Source: Geodermatophilus sp. YIM 151500 (GTDB taxonomy: Bacteria > Actinomycetota > Actinomycetes > Mycobacteriales > Geodermatophilaceae). From it: 64,000 bases of DNA. Each line of letters begins with the position of its first letter. Within the stretch, counting starts at the first letter, position 1. The notes under the pieces were generated by a model that was not told the origin of the DNA, searched no databases, and saw only the letters and a list, made by a program, of their open reading frames with translations. The DNA is taken from assembly GCF_025716945.1 (NCBI RefSeq), contig NZ_JAOVZT010000011.1, positions 1 through 64,000 of the forward strand. Direction: 5' to 3'. Shown one piece after another: positions 15,967-25,022 of this stretch. The position numbers and the translations under genes were made by a program.

Positions 15967-16645
15967 GGGCTTCCTGCCGCCCGCGCACGCCGTCGGCTGG
16001 ACCGTCGCCGCCGCACCCTTCGTCCTGCACGGCGCCCGGGCGGTGGTGCGGGAGGTCCGCGAGCGCCCCGAGTCGACGCTGCTGCTCGGCGCGGCCGGCG
16101 CGTTCACCTTCGTGCTGAGCGCGATCAAGCTGCCGTCGGTCACCGGGAGCTCCAGCCACCCGACGGGCACCGGCCCCGGGGCGATCCTCTTCCGACCACC
16201 CGTGATGGCGCTGCTGGGCACCGTCGTCCTGCTGTTCCAGGCTCTGCTGCTGGCGCACGGCGGGCTGACCACGCTGGGTGCCAACGCCGTCGCCTTCGCC
16301 GTCGTCGGCCCGTGGGTCGGGTACGGCGCCTACCGGCTGGTCCGCGGACTGGGCGCCGGGCTGCTGCCGGCGGTCTTCGCCGGTGTCGCGCTGGCCGACC
16401 TGGCCACCTACGTCACGACGTCGCTGCAGCTGGCGCTCGCCTTCCCGGACGCGAGCACCGGCTTCGCCGGCGCGGTCGCCAAGTTCCTCGGCGTCTTCGC
16501 GATCACCCAGGTGCCGCTCGCCCTCGCCGAGGGACTGCTCGGCGTGCTGCTGTTCCGGGCGCTCACCGCCAACGCCCGCCCCGAGCTCGAGCGGCTCGGC
16601 GTGCTGCGCCGTGAGCCCGCCGTCCCCGCCGGGGGTGCCGCGTGA
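15953..16645 (+). CDS. cbiM: Cobalt ECF transporter S component CbiM
   Basis: A 230-residue membrane protein that captures Co2+. The mature-type N-terminus [10 protein letters not shown] supplies the His-2 ligand loop on which CbiM/NikM proteins depend. About seven hydrophobic segments follow, with the conserved [16 protein letters not shown] region near residue 60. It works with CbiN, CbiQ and CbiO encoded immediately downstream. GTG 15953 lies inside the 3' end of cobB, so expression is coupled to it. Confidence 0.96.
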   Translation: MHIAEGFLPPAHAVGWTVAAAPFVLHGARAVVREVRERPESTLLLGAAGAFTFVLSAIKLPSVTGSSSHPTGTGPGAILFRPPVMALLGTVVLLFQALLLAHGGLTTLGANAVAFAVVGPWVGYGAYRLVRGLGAGLLPAVFAGVALADLATYVTTSLQLALAFPDASTGFAGAVAKFLGVFAITQVPLALAEGLLGVLLFRALTANARPELERLGVLRREPAVPAGGAA

Positions 16646-16956
16646 CCCGCCGCTCGCTGGTGACCGCCCTGCTCGTGCTCGCGGTGGTGGCGCTGGTCGC
16701 CGTCCCGCTGGTCGCCGCCTCCGGAGACTTCGGCGGCACCGACGGTGCCGCCACCGAGGCGATCGAGGCGGAGGGCTACACGCCCTGGTTCGACTCGGTG
16801 TTCAGCCCGTCCGGCGAGGTCGAGTCCGGCCTGTTCGCGCTGCAGGCGGCGCTGGGTGCCGGCGTGCTCGGCTACGTGCTCGGCCGGCTGCACGGCCGGC
16901 GGCAGGCCGCCCGGACCCCGGCGGCGACGGCGGCGCCGGACGACGGACCCCGGTGA
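16642..16956 (+). CDS. cbiN: Cobalt ECF transporter accessory protein CbiN
   Basis: A 104-residue protein with two transmembrane segments (about 7-27 and 68-85) and an extracytoplasmic loop carrying [13 protein letters not shown] and [11 protein letters not shown], characteristic of CbiN. It assists metal loading of CbiM. The start overlaps the cbiM stop by 4 nt. The charged C-terminal tail is somewhat long. Confidence 0.93.
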   Translation: MTRRSLVTALLVLAVVALVAVPLVAASGDFGGTDGAATEAIEAEGYTPWFDSVFSPSGEVESGLFALQAALGAGVLGYVLGRLHGRRQAARTPAATAAPDDGPR

Positions 16957-16970
16957 GCGCGCCCCGGTGA
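16953..16970 (+). other. Five-codon bridging micro-ORF between cbiN and cbiQ
   Basis: GTG AGC GCG CCC CGG TGA (MSAPR). The GTG overlaps the cbiN TGA and the TGA overlaps the cbiQ GTG, each as GTGA. The smallest of the bridging frames in this operon; chance is possible but the pattern repeats at every gap. Confidence 0.35.
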
Positions 16971-17701
16971 GCCTGGCCATCGACGACGCGGCCTGGGCCA
17001 GCGCCTGGCGGCGCCGCTCCCCCGCCGACAAGCTGCTGCTCTGCGGCGGCCTGGTCGGCTGCGCGCTCGTCCTGCCCGCGTGGCCGGGGAGCGTGCTGGT
17101 GGCGCTGGCCGCCGTCGTCCTCGCCCTCGGCCCCGCCCGGGTGCCGGCGCGCACCTTCGCCCGGGCGGTGCGCTGGCCGCTGGCGTTCGTCGTCGTCGGC
17201 GCACTGACCGCGGTGGTCACCGTCGACGGCGGCGGCCTGGGCTGGACGCCCGACGCCCCGGCCCGCGCCGGGTCGCTGGTCGGGCACGCGGTGGCCGGTG
17301 GCGCGGCCGTGCTGCTGCTGGCCACCACGACACCCATGTCGGACCTGCTGCCCGCGCTGCAGCGGCTGCGCGTGCCGGCCGCGGTCACCGAGGTCGCCTC
17401 GGTGACCTACCGGCTGCTGTTCCTGCTGCTCGACGGCCTGCGCACGATCCGCGAGGCGCAGGCGGCGCGGATGGGCCACTCGTCGACCCGGCGGTCGCTG
17501 CGCTCGTCCGGGGTGCTCGCCGCTGCCGTGCTCACCCGCTCCTGGGACCGGGCCCGCCGCCTGCAGGAGGGCCTGGCCGGGCGGGGCATGGAGACCGGCC
17601 TGCGCGTGCTGCCCGAGGCGCTGCCGTCGTCCCGGCGCTTCGTCGCCGCGACGCTCGCCGGCCTGACCGGGCTCGTCGCCGTGAGCCTGGCGGTGGCATG
17701 A
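16967..17701 (+). CDS. cbiQ: Cobalt ECF transporter T component CbiQ
   Basis: A 244-residue membrane scaffold protein with about five hydrophobic segments. The conserved ECF coupling motifs with the Ala-Arg-Gly core are seen as QAARMGHSS and [11 protein letters not shown], which contact the ATPase. The start at GTG 16967 gives the usual N-terminus with the [13 protein letters not shown] segment. It lies between cbiN and cbiO; its stop overlaps cbiO (ATGA). Confidence 0.94.
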   Translation: MSLAIDDAAWASAWRRRSPADKLLLCGGLVGCALVLPAWPGSVLVALAAVVLALGPARVPARTFARAVRWPLAFVVVGALTAVVTVDGGGLGWTPDAPARAGSLVGHAVAGGAAVLLLATTTPMSDLLPALQRLRVPAAVTEVASVTYRLLFLLLDGLRTIREAQAARMGHSSTRRSLRSSGVLAAAVLTRSWDRARRLQEGLAGRGMETGLRVLPEALPSSRRFVAATLAGLTGLVAVSLAVA

Positions 17702-18543
17702 GCCACCGGACACTGGCCGCGCACGGCCTCGTCGTCGGCTACGGGCCCGGCCCGAGGGTGCTCGACGGCGCCACGCTCACCGTGCCGGCCGGACGGCGGT
17801 TGGCGCTGCTCGGGGCCAACGGGTCGGGCAAGACGACGCTGCTGCGCTGCCTGTCCGGCGCGCTGCGACCCGGCGCCGGGCAGGTGACGGTCGACGACAC
17901 CCGCCTCGAGCACACCCGGCGGGGTCTGCGCGCGCACCGCCAGGAGGTGCAGCTGGTCCTGCAGGACCCCGATGACCAGCTGTTCAGCGCCTCGGTGGCG
18001 CAGGACGTCTCGTTCGGTCCGCTCAACCTGGGGCTGCCCGAGGACGCCGTGCGGGCGCGCGTCGATGAGGCGCTGCGGCTGCTCGGCGTCGCGCACCTCG
18101 CCGGCCGGCCGGTGCACCAGCTCTCGTACGGCGAGCGCAAACGGGTGGCCATCGCCGGCGCGGTCGCGATGCGGCCCTGCGTGCTGCTGCTCGACGAGCC
18201 GACCGCCGGGCTCGACCCCACCGCCGTCGCCGAGGCGCTGGCGGCCGTCGACCGGCTGCAGCAGCACGGGTCGACCGTGGTGATGAGCACGCACGACGTC
18301 GACCTGGCGCTGCGCTGGGCCGACGAGGTGGCCGTGGTCGTCGACCGGGCCGTCGTCCAGGGCCGGCCCGCCGCGGTGCTCGGCGACGGCGAACTGCTTG
18401 CCCGCGCCCGTCTCGACCGCCCCTGGGCGCTGACGGTCGGCGCCCGGCTGCGCGCGCTGGGCCTGCTCCCGGACGGCGCGCTGCCGCGCGACGCCGACGC
18501 CCTGCTCGCCGCGCTGCCCGAGCGGCCCGGGGTCCCGACGTGA
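17698..18543 (+). CDS. cbiO: Cobalt ECF transporter ATPase CbiO
   Basis: A 281-residue ABC ATPase. Walker A is GANGSGKTT (about 39-47), the Q-loop [16 protein letters not shown] is typical of ECF ATPases, the signature is LSYGERKR, Walker B is VLLLDEP and the switch His is in STHDVD. A C-terminal extension of about 50 residues follows. It powers cobalt import with CbiQ and CbiM. ATGA overlaps at the 5' end and GTGA at the 3' end. Confidence 0.96.
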   Translation: MSHRTLAAHGLVVGYGPGPRVLDGATLTVPAGRRLALLGANGSGKTTLLRCLSGALRPGAGQVTVDDTRLEHTRRGLRAHRQEVQLVLQDPDDQLFSASVAQDVSFGPLNLGLPEDAVRARVDEALRLLGVAHLAGRPVHQLSYGERKRVAIAGAVAMRPCVLLLDEPTAGLDPTAVAEALAAVDRLQQHGSTVVMSTHDVDLALRWADEVAVVVDRAVVQGRPAAVLGDGELLARARLDRPWALTVGARLRALGLLPDGALPRDADALLAALPERPGVPT

Positions 18544-20063
18544 CACCGCCGGCGCGCGGTGTCAGCGTGGGCGTCGGCGCGGTCGCCGGGGTCTCCGCCG
18601 ACGAGGTGCTGGCCGCGGTCGACACGGTGCTCCCACCCGGCGCGGCGGACGTGCGGCTGGCCACCCTGGCGGCACGAGCGGCCGAACCCGGCTTGCGCGG
18701 TGCCGCTGCGGCCCGCGGCTGGCCGCTGACCGGCTACACCGCGGCCGAGCTGGCCCCGGTGGCGGTGCCGGCGCCGTCCGCGCGGGTCGCGGAGCACGTC
18801 GGCACCGGCTCGGTGGCCGAAGCGGCCGCGCTCCTGGACCGGACGGCGCTGGACGGCGCCGGCGAGCTCGTCGTCGGCAAGACCGTGCTCGGGCGGGTCA
18901 CCGTGGCGGTCGCGAGGGAAGCACCGTTGTCCGCGGCGGATGGGGGGCCGGAGGCCCTCCGGACGGCGGGGACACCCTCGCTCCACCACCACGGTGACGA
19001 CGAGCTGGCGCCCGGCCTCGTCGACCTCGCCGTCAACGTGCGTGCCGGCACGCCGCCACCGTGGCTGCGGACTGTGCTACGCGACGCGGTCGACGCGAGC
19101 TCGGCCTATCCCGACACGCGGCCCGCTCGCGCCGCAGTGGCCGCCGCGCACGGCCGCGATCCGGCGGACGTGCTGCTCACCGCCGGGGCGGCCGAGGCGT
19201 TCGTGCTGGTCGCGCGGGCGCTGGCGCCCCGGCGCGCGGTCGTCGTCCACCCGTCGTTCACCGAGCCGGAGGCCGCCCTGCGGGCGGCCGGGCACCCGGT
19301 CGAGCAACTGGTGCTGCGATCCGGCGACGGCTACCGGCTGGACCCGGCGGCGGTGCCGGACGACGCCGACCTGGTCGTGCTCGGCAACCCGACCAACCCC
19401 ACCTCGGTGCTGCACCCGGCCGCCGACGTCGCCGCGCTCGCCCGCCCCGGCCGGGTGCTGCTGGTCGACGAGGCGTTCGCCGACACGGTGCCCGGCGAGC
19501 CGGGGTCGCTGGCCGGGCGGACCGACCTGCCCGGGCTGCTCGTGGTGCGCAGTCTGACCAAGACGTGGGGGCTGGCCGGCCTGCGGGTCGGCTACGCGCT
19601 CGGCCCGGCCGGCCTGGTCGCCGCGCTGGCCGCCCAGCAGCCGCACTGGCCGGTGTCGACCCCCGCGCTGGCTGCGCTGACGGCCTGCACGACCCCGGCC
19701 GCGCGGGCCGAGGCGGACGCGGCCGCACGCGAGCTGGCCCGCCACCGCGCCGCGCTGCTGGCCGCGCTGCCGGCCGGCGTGGAGGCGGTCGGCACCCCCC
19801 GCGCGTCGTTCGTCCTGCTGCGCGTCCCCGACGGCGCCCGGGTGCGCGCCGCGCTGCGCGACCGGGGCTGGGCGGTGCGCCGGGGCGACACCTTCCCCGG
19901 GCTGTCCGCCGACCACCTCCGGGTGGCCGTGCGCGACCCGGCGACCTCCCGTGCATTCGCCGCCGACCTCGCTGGGATCATGGCCGCCGTCGCCCCGACG
20001 ACACCGCCCGCCCCGGCACCGGCGCCGCAGGTCGTGTCCGACCGCCTCGAGGAGATCCGCTGA
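18540..20063 (+). CDS. cobC: CobE-CobC fusion: CbiG-C-like domain plus PLP decarboxylase/aminotransferase
   Basis: A 507-residue protein in two parts. Residues 1-130 look like the CobE/CbiG C-terminal domain ([62 protein letters not shown]). After a short linker, residues 155-490 are a fold-type I PLP enzyme of the CobC/CobD-threonine-phosphate decarboxylase class, with [19 protein letters not shown], the Schiff-base lysine K341 in [16 protein letters not shown] and a late SFVLLRV. CobC makes aminopropanol phosphate for the nucleotide loop; CobE has an ill-defined role in ring contraction. No stop or frameshift separates the parts. Start and stop overlap neighbours by 4 nt. Confidence 0.88.
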   Translation: MTPPARGVSVGVGAVAGVSADEVLAAVDTVLPPGAADVRLATLAARAAEPGLRGAAAARGWPLTGYTAAELAPVAVPAPSARVAEHVGTGSVAEAAALLDRTALDGAGELVVGKTVLGRVTVAVAREAPLSAADGGPEALRTAGTPSLHHHGDDELAPGLVDLAVNVRAGTPPPWLRTVLRDAVDASSAYPDTRPARAAVAAAHGRDPADVLLTAGAAEAFVLVARALAPRRAVVVHPSFTEPEAALRAAGHPVEQLVLRSGDGYRLDPAAVPDDADLVVLGNPTNPTSVLHPAADVAALARPGRVLLVDEAFADTVPGEPGSLAGRTDLPGLLVVRSLTKTWGLAGLRVGYALGPAGLVAALAAQQPHWPVSTPALAALTACTTPAARAEADAAARELARHRAALLAALPAGVEAVGTPRASFVLLRVPDGARVRAALRDRGWAVRRGDTFPGLSADHLRVAVRDPATSRAFAADLAGIMAAVAPTTPPAPAPAPQVVSDRLEEIR

Positions 20064-21151
20064 GCACCGACCGCACCCCCTTCGCCGGCACCCTGCTGGG
20101 CGAGACGATCGCCGCCGTCCGACCCCGCGACGCCGCGGCCGAGCTGGCCGCCCGCGAACGGCTGGACCGGATGACCAAGCCGCCGGGCTCTCTCGGCGCG
20201 CTGGAGGACGTCGCCGCGCAGCTGGCCGGCATCGCGGGAAGCTGCCCCGCGCCGCTGCCGACGCCCGCCACCGTTGCCGTCTTCGCCGGTGACCACGGGG
20301 TGCACGCCCAGGGCGTGACGCCGTGGCCGCAGGAGGTGACCGCGCAGATGGTGGCCAACTTCCTGGCCGGCGGGGCGGTGGTCAACGCGTTCGCCGCCGG
20401 GGTGCGGGCCGAGGTGGTCGTGGTCGACGTCGGCGTGGCCACGCCGCTCGAGCCGGCACCCGGCCTGCTCGAGCGCACGGTGCGCCGGGGCACCGCCGAT
20501 CTGTCCACCGGCCCGGCGATGACCCTCGACGAGGCCCGCCGGGCCGTCGAGGCGGGCGTGCAGGTGGCGTGGGAGCTCGCCGGCACCGCCGGCTGCCTGG
20601 TCACCGGCGACATGGGCATCGCGAACACGACGCCGTCGGCCGCACTGGTGTGCGCGTTCACCGGCGCCGACGCGGCCGCGGCCACCGGCCGCGGCGCCGG
20701 GATCGACCAGGCGATGCTGCGGCACAAGGTCGACGTGGTGCGCCGCGCGGTCGCCCGGCTGCCCCGGCGTCCGGCGACCCCGGACGACGCGCTGGCCGCA
20801 CTGGCCGAGGTCGGCGGGTTGGAGCACGCGGCGATCGCCGGCTTCGTGCTCGGTGCCGCCGCCGCCCGGACGCCGGTGCTGCTCGACGGCGTCATCGCCG
20901 GCTCCGCCGCCCTGGTCGCGGCCGCGCTGTGCCCGACGGCGATCGAGCACGTGATCGCCGGCCACTCGTCGGCCGAACCCGGGCACGCGCTGGCCCTGGC
21001 CCACCTGGGCCTGCGCCCGCTGCTGGGCCTGGACCTGCGGCTCGGCGAGGGAACCGGCGCGCTGCTGGCGCTGCCCCTGGTGACCAGCGCGGCGCGCGCG
21101 CTGCGGGACGTGGCCACCTTCGACTCCGCCGGTGTGACCGAGAAGAACTGA
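20060..21151 (+). CDS. cobT: Nicotinate-nucleotide:DMB phosphoribosyltransferase CobT, probable CTG start
   Basis: A 363-residue enzyme that activates the lower ligand of cobalamin. Diagnostic segments are RLDRMTKPPGSLGALE, VFAGDHGV, GDMGIANTTPSAAL and the catalytic-Glu region LRLGEGTGALLALP. The frame has no ATG, GTG or TTG before the methionine at 20171, inside the conserved N-terminal motif, so a start there would remove about 37 residues that homologues have. CTG 20060 overlaps the upstream TGA (CTGA) and has AGGAG a few nt before it, so it is the best start and an unusual one. Confidence 0.93.
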   Translation: MSTDRTPFAGTLLGETIAAVRPRDAAAELAARERLDRMTKPPGSLGALEDVAAQLAGIAGSCPAPLPTPATVAVFAGDHGVHAQGVTPWPQEVTAQMVANFLAGGAVVNAFAAGVRAEVVVVDVGVATPLEPAPGLLERTVRRGTADLSTGPAMTLDEARRAVEAGVQVAWELAGTAGCLVTGDMGIANTTPSAALVCAFTGADAAAATGRGAGIDQAMLRHKVDVVRRAVARLPRRPATPDDALAALAEVGGLEHAAIAGFVLGAAAARTPVLLDGVIAGSAALVAAALCPTAIEHVIAGHSSAEPGHALALAHLGLRPLLGLDLRLGEGTGALLALPLVTSAARALRDVATFDSAGVTEKN

Positions 21152-21195
21152 TGAGTGCGCCGAGCGCGTCCGGTTCCCCGGCGGAGCCGTGCTGA
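21151..21195 (+). other. Bridging micro-ORF between cobT and cobA
   Basis: ATG AGT GCG ... TGC TGA, 15 codons (MSAPSASGSPAEPC). Both ends are TGATG overlaps: the ATG shares a base with the cobT TGA, and the TGA shares a base with ATG 21195 of the next gene. Consistent with reinitiation passing through the gap. Confidence 0.4.
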
Positions 21196-22457
21196 TGCCC
21201 GAGACGCCGGTCGACCCGAGCACGGGCGTGGTCTACCCGGTCGGCCTGCGGCTGCTCGACCGCCGGGTGGTCGTGGTCGGCGGCGGGCAGGTCGCCCACC
21301 GGCGGGTGGCCGGGCTGGTGGAGGCCCGCGCGCGGGTGACCGTGGTCAGCCCCGAAGTGACACCGGCGCTGGAGGCGCTGGTGGCGCCGGGCTCGGTCAC
21401 CTGGCTGGCCCGCCGCTACCGGCCCGGAGACCTGGACGGCGCCTGGTACGCCGTGGCCGCCACCGACGACCCCGAGGTCAACGCCGCCGTCGCCGAGGAG
21501 GCCGAGGCGGCCCGGATCTTCTGCGCCCGCGCCGACGACCGCGCCGCCTCCAGCGTGTGGACGCCGGCGGTGGGGCGGCAGGGCGACCTCGTCGTCGGCG
21601 TGCACGGCGGTGGCGACCCGCAGCGGGCCGTCGGCGTCCGCGACGCGGTCGTCGCCGGGCTGACCGACGGCTCCATCCGCGACCGGGCCGCCCGCCCCGC
21701 GGGCGGCGGCGTGCGGCCCGGCAGCGTGGTGCTGGTCGGCGGCGGCCCCGGCGACCCCGGGCTGATCACCGTGCGGGGGCAGCAGGCGGTGGCGCAGGCC
21801 GACGTGGTGGTCGCCGACCACCTCGCCCCGCAGTCGCTGCTGGCCTCGCTGCCGGCCGACGTGGAGGTCATCGACGCCTCCAAGCTGCCCCGCGGCCGGT
21901 CGATGGCCCAGGAGGTGATCAACGCGCTGCTGGTCGAGCGGGCGCTGGCCGGGCAGCGGGTGGTGCGGCTCAAGGGCGGCGACCCGTTCGTCTTCGGCCG
22001 CGGCATGGAGGAGCTGGAGGCCTGCGCGGCGGCGGGCGTGCCCGTCGAGGTGGTCCCCGGGGTGACCAGCGCGATCGCCGTCCCCGCGCTGGCCGGTGTC
22101 CCGGTGACCCACCGCGGCATGACGCACGAGTTCGTCGTCGTGTCCGGGCACCTGCCGCCAGGCCACCCGCAGTCGCTGGTCGACTGGTCCGCCCTCGGCC
22201 GGCTGCGCGGCACCGTCGTCGTCCTGATGGGCGTGGAGACGGCGGGCGCCATCGCCGCCGCCCTGGTCGAGCACGGCCGCGCCCCGGACACCCCCGTGGC
22301 CGTGGTGACCGACGGGTCGACGGCGACGCAGCGCCTGGTGCGGACGACGCTGGTCGACCTCGCGCGCACGATCGCCGACGAGGGCGTCCGGCCCCCCGCG
22401 GTGTGGGTGGTCGGCGACGTCGTCGGCCTCACCGCCGCGGCGGGCACGGCTCGCTGA
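21195..22457 (+). CDS. cobA: Precorrin-2 dehydrogenase fused to uroporphyrinogen-III C-methyltransferase
   Basis: A 420-residue fusion. The N-terminal third is a Rossmann domain, VVVVGGGQVAHRRVAGL, of the precorrin-2 dehydrogenase/ferrochelatase (SirC/Met8) type. From about residue 175 it is a tetrapyrrole methylase: VVLVGGGPGDPGLIT, RLKGGDPFVFGRG, VVPGVTSAIAVPALAGVPVTHRG. The methylase makes precorrin-2 from uroporphyrinogen III with SAM; the other domain can oxidise it to sirohydrochlorin, so the product could also feed siroheme. ATG 21195 is preferred over in-frame GTG 21189 because of the TGATG overlap. It is the last gene of the riboswitch operon. Confidence 0.95.
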   Translation: MPETPVDPSTGVVYPVGLRLLDRRVVVVGGGQVAHRRVAGLVEARARVTVVSPEVTPALEALVAPGSVTWLARRYRPGDLDGAWYAVAATDDPEVNAAVAEEAEAARIFCARADDRAASSVWTPAVGRQGDLVVGVHGGGDPQRAVGVRDAVVAGLTDGSIRDRAARPAGGGVRPGSVVLVGGGPGDPGLITVRGQQAVAQADVVVADHLAPQSLLASLPADVEVIDASKLPRGRSMAQEVINALLVERALAGQRVVRLKGGDPFVFGRGMEELEACAAAGVPVEVVPGVTSAIAVPALAGVPVTHRGMTHEFVVVSGHLPPGHPQSLVDWSALGRLRGTVVVLMGVETAGAIAAALVEHGRAPDTPVAVVTDGSTATQRLVRTTLVDLARTIADEGVRPPAVWVVGDVVGLTAAAGTAR

Positions 22458-22553
22458 CCCCCGGCGCCGGCGCCCACCCGGGAAACGCCGTGGACCGATC
22501 CGGCCTCCCGACCTAGGGTCGGCTCGCCGGCGCGGCGGGGAGGCGGGGGCAGC

Positions 22554-23477
22554 GTGGACGACGCAGCGGACGCCGTGGTCGCGGTCCGCGACCTGCGGAT
22601 GACCTACGGGACCACCGAGGTGCTGACCGGCGTCGACTTCGACGTCCGGGCGGGCGAGGTCGTCTGCCTGCTCGGCCCCAACGGTGCGGGCAAGACGACG
22701 ACGATCGAGATCCTCGAGGGCTTCCGGCTCCGGTCGGCCGGATCGGTGCGGGTGCTCGGGGTCGACCCGGCGCACGCGGACGAGGCGTGGCGGGCGCGCG
22801 TCGGCGTCGTCCTGCAGTCGTGGCGGGACCACCCCCGGTGGACGCCGCGGCGGCTGCTCACCCAGCTGGGCGGTTACTTCGCGCCGTACGCCACGCCGGA
22901 GCGCAGCCGGCCGCACGACGTCGAACGGCTGCTGGCCACGGTGGGGCTCACCCGGCACGCCGACCGCAAGATCGCCACGCTGTCCGGTGGCCAGCGACGG
23001 CGGCTCGACGTGGCCGTGGGCATCGTCGGCCGGCCCGAGCTGCTCTTCCTCGACGAGCCCACCGCGGGCTTCGACCCGCTGGCGCGGCGGGACTTCCACG
23101 AGCTGGTGCTGCGGCTGGCCGATCTCGAGGGCACGACGATCCTGCTCACGACGCACGACCTCGCCGAGGCCGAGCGGCTGGCCGACCGCATCCTCGTCCT
23201 GGCCGCGGGCCGCATCGTCGCCGACGGCACCGCCGCCGAGCTCACCCGGCAGGTGGCGGGCACCAGCGAGGTGCGCTGGTCGGTCGAGGGGCGGCGGCAG
23301 TCCGCGTCGACCGACGACGCGACGGCTTTCGTCCGCCGGCTGTTCGAGCGGCACGGGGACGCGCTCGGCGACCTGGAGGTCCGCCGGGCCAGCCTCGAGG
23401 ACACCTACCTGGCGATGGTCGCGCGCTTCGAGGCCGGCGACCGGACGGCGGCCGACCTCGAGGAGGTGCTGCGATGA
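22554..23477 (+). CDS. ABC transporter ATP-binding protein (DrrA/CcmA type)
   Basis: A 307-residue ATPase: Walker A GPNGAGKTTTIE (about 43-54), signature LSGGQRRR, Walker B LLFLDEPTAGFDP, and switch TTHDLAEAE, with the C-terminal region seen in drug or lipid export ATPases. It pairs with the membrane protein that starts in its stop codon. TAGGGT (22514-22519) in the 96-nt gap after cobA gives it a plausible own promoter. The exported substrate is unknown. Confidence 0.95.
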   Translation: MDDAADAVVAVRDLRMTYGTTEVLTGVDFDVRAGEVVCLLGPNGAGKTTTIEILEGFRLRSAGSVRVLGVDPAHADEAWRARVGVVLQSWRDHPRWTPRRLLTQLGGYFAPYATPERSRPHDVERLLATVGLTRHADRKIATLSGGQRRRLDVAVGIVGRPELLFLDEPTAGFDPLARRDFHELVLRLADLEGTTILLTTHDLAEAERLADRILVLAAGRIVADGTAAELTRQVAGTSEVRWSVEGRRQSASTDDATAFVRRLFERHGDALGDLEVRRASLEDTYLAMVARFEAGDRTAADLEEVLR

Positions 23478-24355
23478 CGGCGGTCCCGGGGCGCGCCCCG
23501 GCGCACGCCACCCGGAACGCCCTCCGGCTCGGGGCGCTCCGCGGCTGGACGGAGTTCGTGCAGAGCCTGCGCAGCACCCAGGACCAGGGTTTCTACGTCT
23601 TCATGGGCGTCGCCTCGCTGGCCTACCTGTGGTTCACCCGGAACGGCGAGGTGGAGGGCACCGACCTGTCGATGCCCACGGTGGCGATGCCCAGCCTGCT
23701 CGGCGCCCTGCTCGCCTTCGGGGTGGTGATCGGCCCGGCGTACGCGCTGGCGATGGAGCGCGAGGACGGCACCCTGCTCCGGCACAAGTCGGTGCCGCAC
23801 GGGATGCAGGGCTACGTCACCGGCCAGGTCGTGTTCCACTCGCTGGGCCTCGTGCCGCTCCTGGCGGTGCTCCTGCTCCCGAGCCTGGTCCTGTTCGACG
23901 GGCTGATGAGCAACGGGGCGGCCGGCTGGCTGACCGTCGGCTGGGTGCTGGTGCTCGGCCTGCTGGCCACGCTGCCGCTGGGCATGGTCCTCGGTGCTGT
24001 CGTGCCGAGCACGCAGAAGGTGGGCACCTGGGGCATGCTGCCGGTGATGGCGATCACCGCCATCTCGGGCATCTTCTTCCCGATCCAGGCCCTGTGGGGC
24101 TGGGTGCAGGCGGTCGCGCAGGTCTTCCCGACGTACTGGATCGGCCTGGGCATGCGCTCGGCGTTCCTGCCGCCGGAGGCCGCGGTGGTCGAGCTCGGCG
24201 GCTCCTTCCGCACCGGCTGGACCGTGCTCGTGCTGGCCGCCTGGGCGGTGGTCGGCCTCGCCCTCGCCCCCCGGGTGCTGCGCCGGATGGCCCGGCGGAC
24301 GTCGGGCTCGCAGGTGCAGGCGGCCCGCGACGCCGCGCTGCAGTGGGTCAGGTGA
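23474..24355 (+). CDS. ABC-2 type transporter permease
   Basis: A 293-residue membrane protein with about six hydrophobic segments. EREDGTLLRHKSVPH and the VTGQVV segment are the conserved cytoplasmic loop of ABC-2 exporters, and MLPVMAITAISGIFFP is the usual late membrane motif. It forms the exporter with the upstream ATPase (ATGA overlap). Its last 8 nt overlap tail-to-tail with the convergent caspase-like gene. Confidence 0.92.
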   Translation: MTAVPGRAPAHATRNALRLGALRGWTEFVQSLRSTQDQGFYVFMGVASLAYLWFTRNGEVEGTDLSMPTVAMPSLLGALLAFGVVIGPAYALAMEREDGTLLRHKSVPHGMQGYVTGQVVFHSLGLVPLLAVLLLPSLVLFDGLMSNGAAGWLTVGWVLVLGLLATLPLGMVLGAVVPSTQKVGTWGMLPVMAITAISGIFFPIQALWGWVQAVAQVFPTYWIGLGMRSAFLPPEAAVVELGGSFRTGWTVLVLAAWAVVGLALAPRVLRRMARRTSGSQVQAARDAALQWVR

Positions 24356-25010
24356 CCAGCCGCCACATGGCAAGCTCGCGGTCGTGGGCCTGCAGCCGGC
24401 CGACCGCCTGCTCGAGCGTGCGGCCCTCCACCAGTTCGTAGAACAGGAAGACCGGGGCGAAGAGGCTGGCGTAGCCGAACGGGCCGCCCGCGGGGGCCAC
24501 GTAGGCCGCCGCCCCGCAGTCGAGCACCGCCCGCGCCAGGTCCGGGTGGCCGGTGTCGCAGCCGGTGGCGATCACCGTCGCCCCGTCGAAGCGGGCGAAC
24601 GACCGCAGGTCGGCCGGCCCGAGCCGGCCGTGGAACGGCTGCCAGCGCTCGACCTCCTCGGCCAGCTCGGGCAGCACGATCGCGCCCTCGTCCCCGTGGC
24701 AGGCCAGGACCACGTACGGGGCGCGCTCCCCGCCGGTCAGCGCGGCGACCAGGTGCCGTGCCTGGCCGATGGCCGTGCGGTCCACCCGGATGCCGAAGGC
24801 CTCCAGGGCGTCCCGGAGGACCGGCCCGTGCCCGGTGTCCACGTCGACGAGTTCGACCCGGGTCCACGCGGGGGCACCGGCCTGCACCTGCCGGATCCGG
24901 GACGGCCGCAGCGCGGCCAGCCAGGCCGCCTCGTCGTCCGGGCCACCACCGTCCGGGCCGCCAACGTGCGGGCCATCGCCGTCCGGGCCGCCGTCCGTCC
25001 CGCCGCGCAT
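24348..25010 (-). CDS. Caspase/CHAT-like protein of unknown function
   Basis: A 220-residue protein. Residues 1-27 are a low-complexity GGPDG-type tail. The remainder reads like a caspase-fold (clan CD) domain: a hydrophobic strand ending VVLACHGDEGA (H105), then ATVIATGCDTG (C151), followed by ARAVLDCGAAAYVAPAG and FLFYELVEGRTLEQAVG, the order found in CHAT and related domains where a failed-exit Leu/Gly segment follows the Cys. A peptidase activity is inferred from the His-Cys pattern only. It is the second gene after a LigB-type dioxygenase (12-nt gap, GGGAGG before the ATG). No obvious substrate or partner is visible. Confidence 0.7.
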   Translation of the reverse strand: MRGGTDGGPDGDGPHVGGPDGGGPDDEAAWLAALRPSRIRQVQAGAPAWTRVELVDVDTGHGPVLRDALEAFGIRVDRTAIGQARHLVAALTGGERAPYVVLACHGDEGAIVLPELAEEVERWQPFHGRLGPADLRSFARFDGATVIATGCDTGHPDLARAVLDCGAAAYVAPAGGPFGYASLFAPVFLFYELVEGRTLEQAVGRLQAHDRELAMWRLVT

Positions 25011-25022
25011 GCCGTCCTCCCG

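Noticed and set aside
20892-23354. Long minus-strand open frame of 820 codons
   Set aside because: Antisense to cobT, cobA and an ABC ATPase, all with clear families; low-complexity product.
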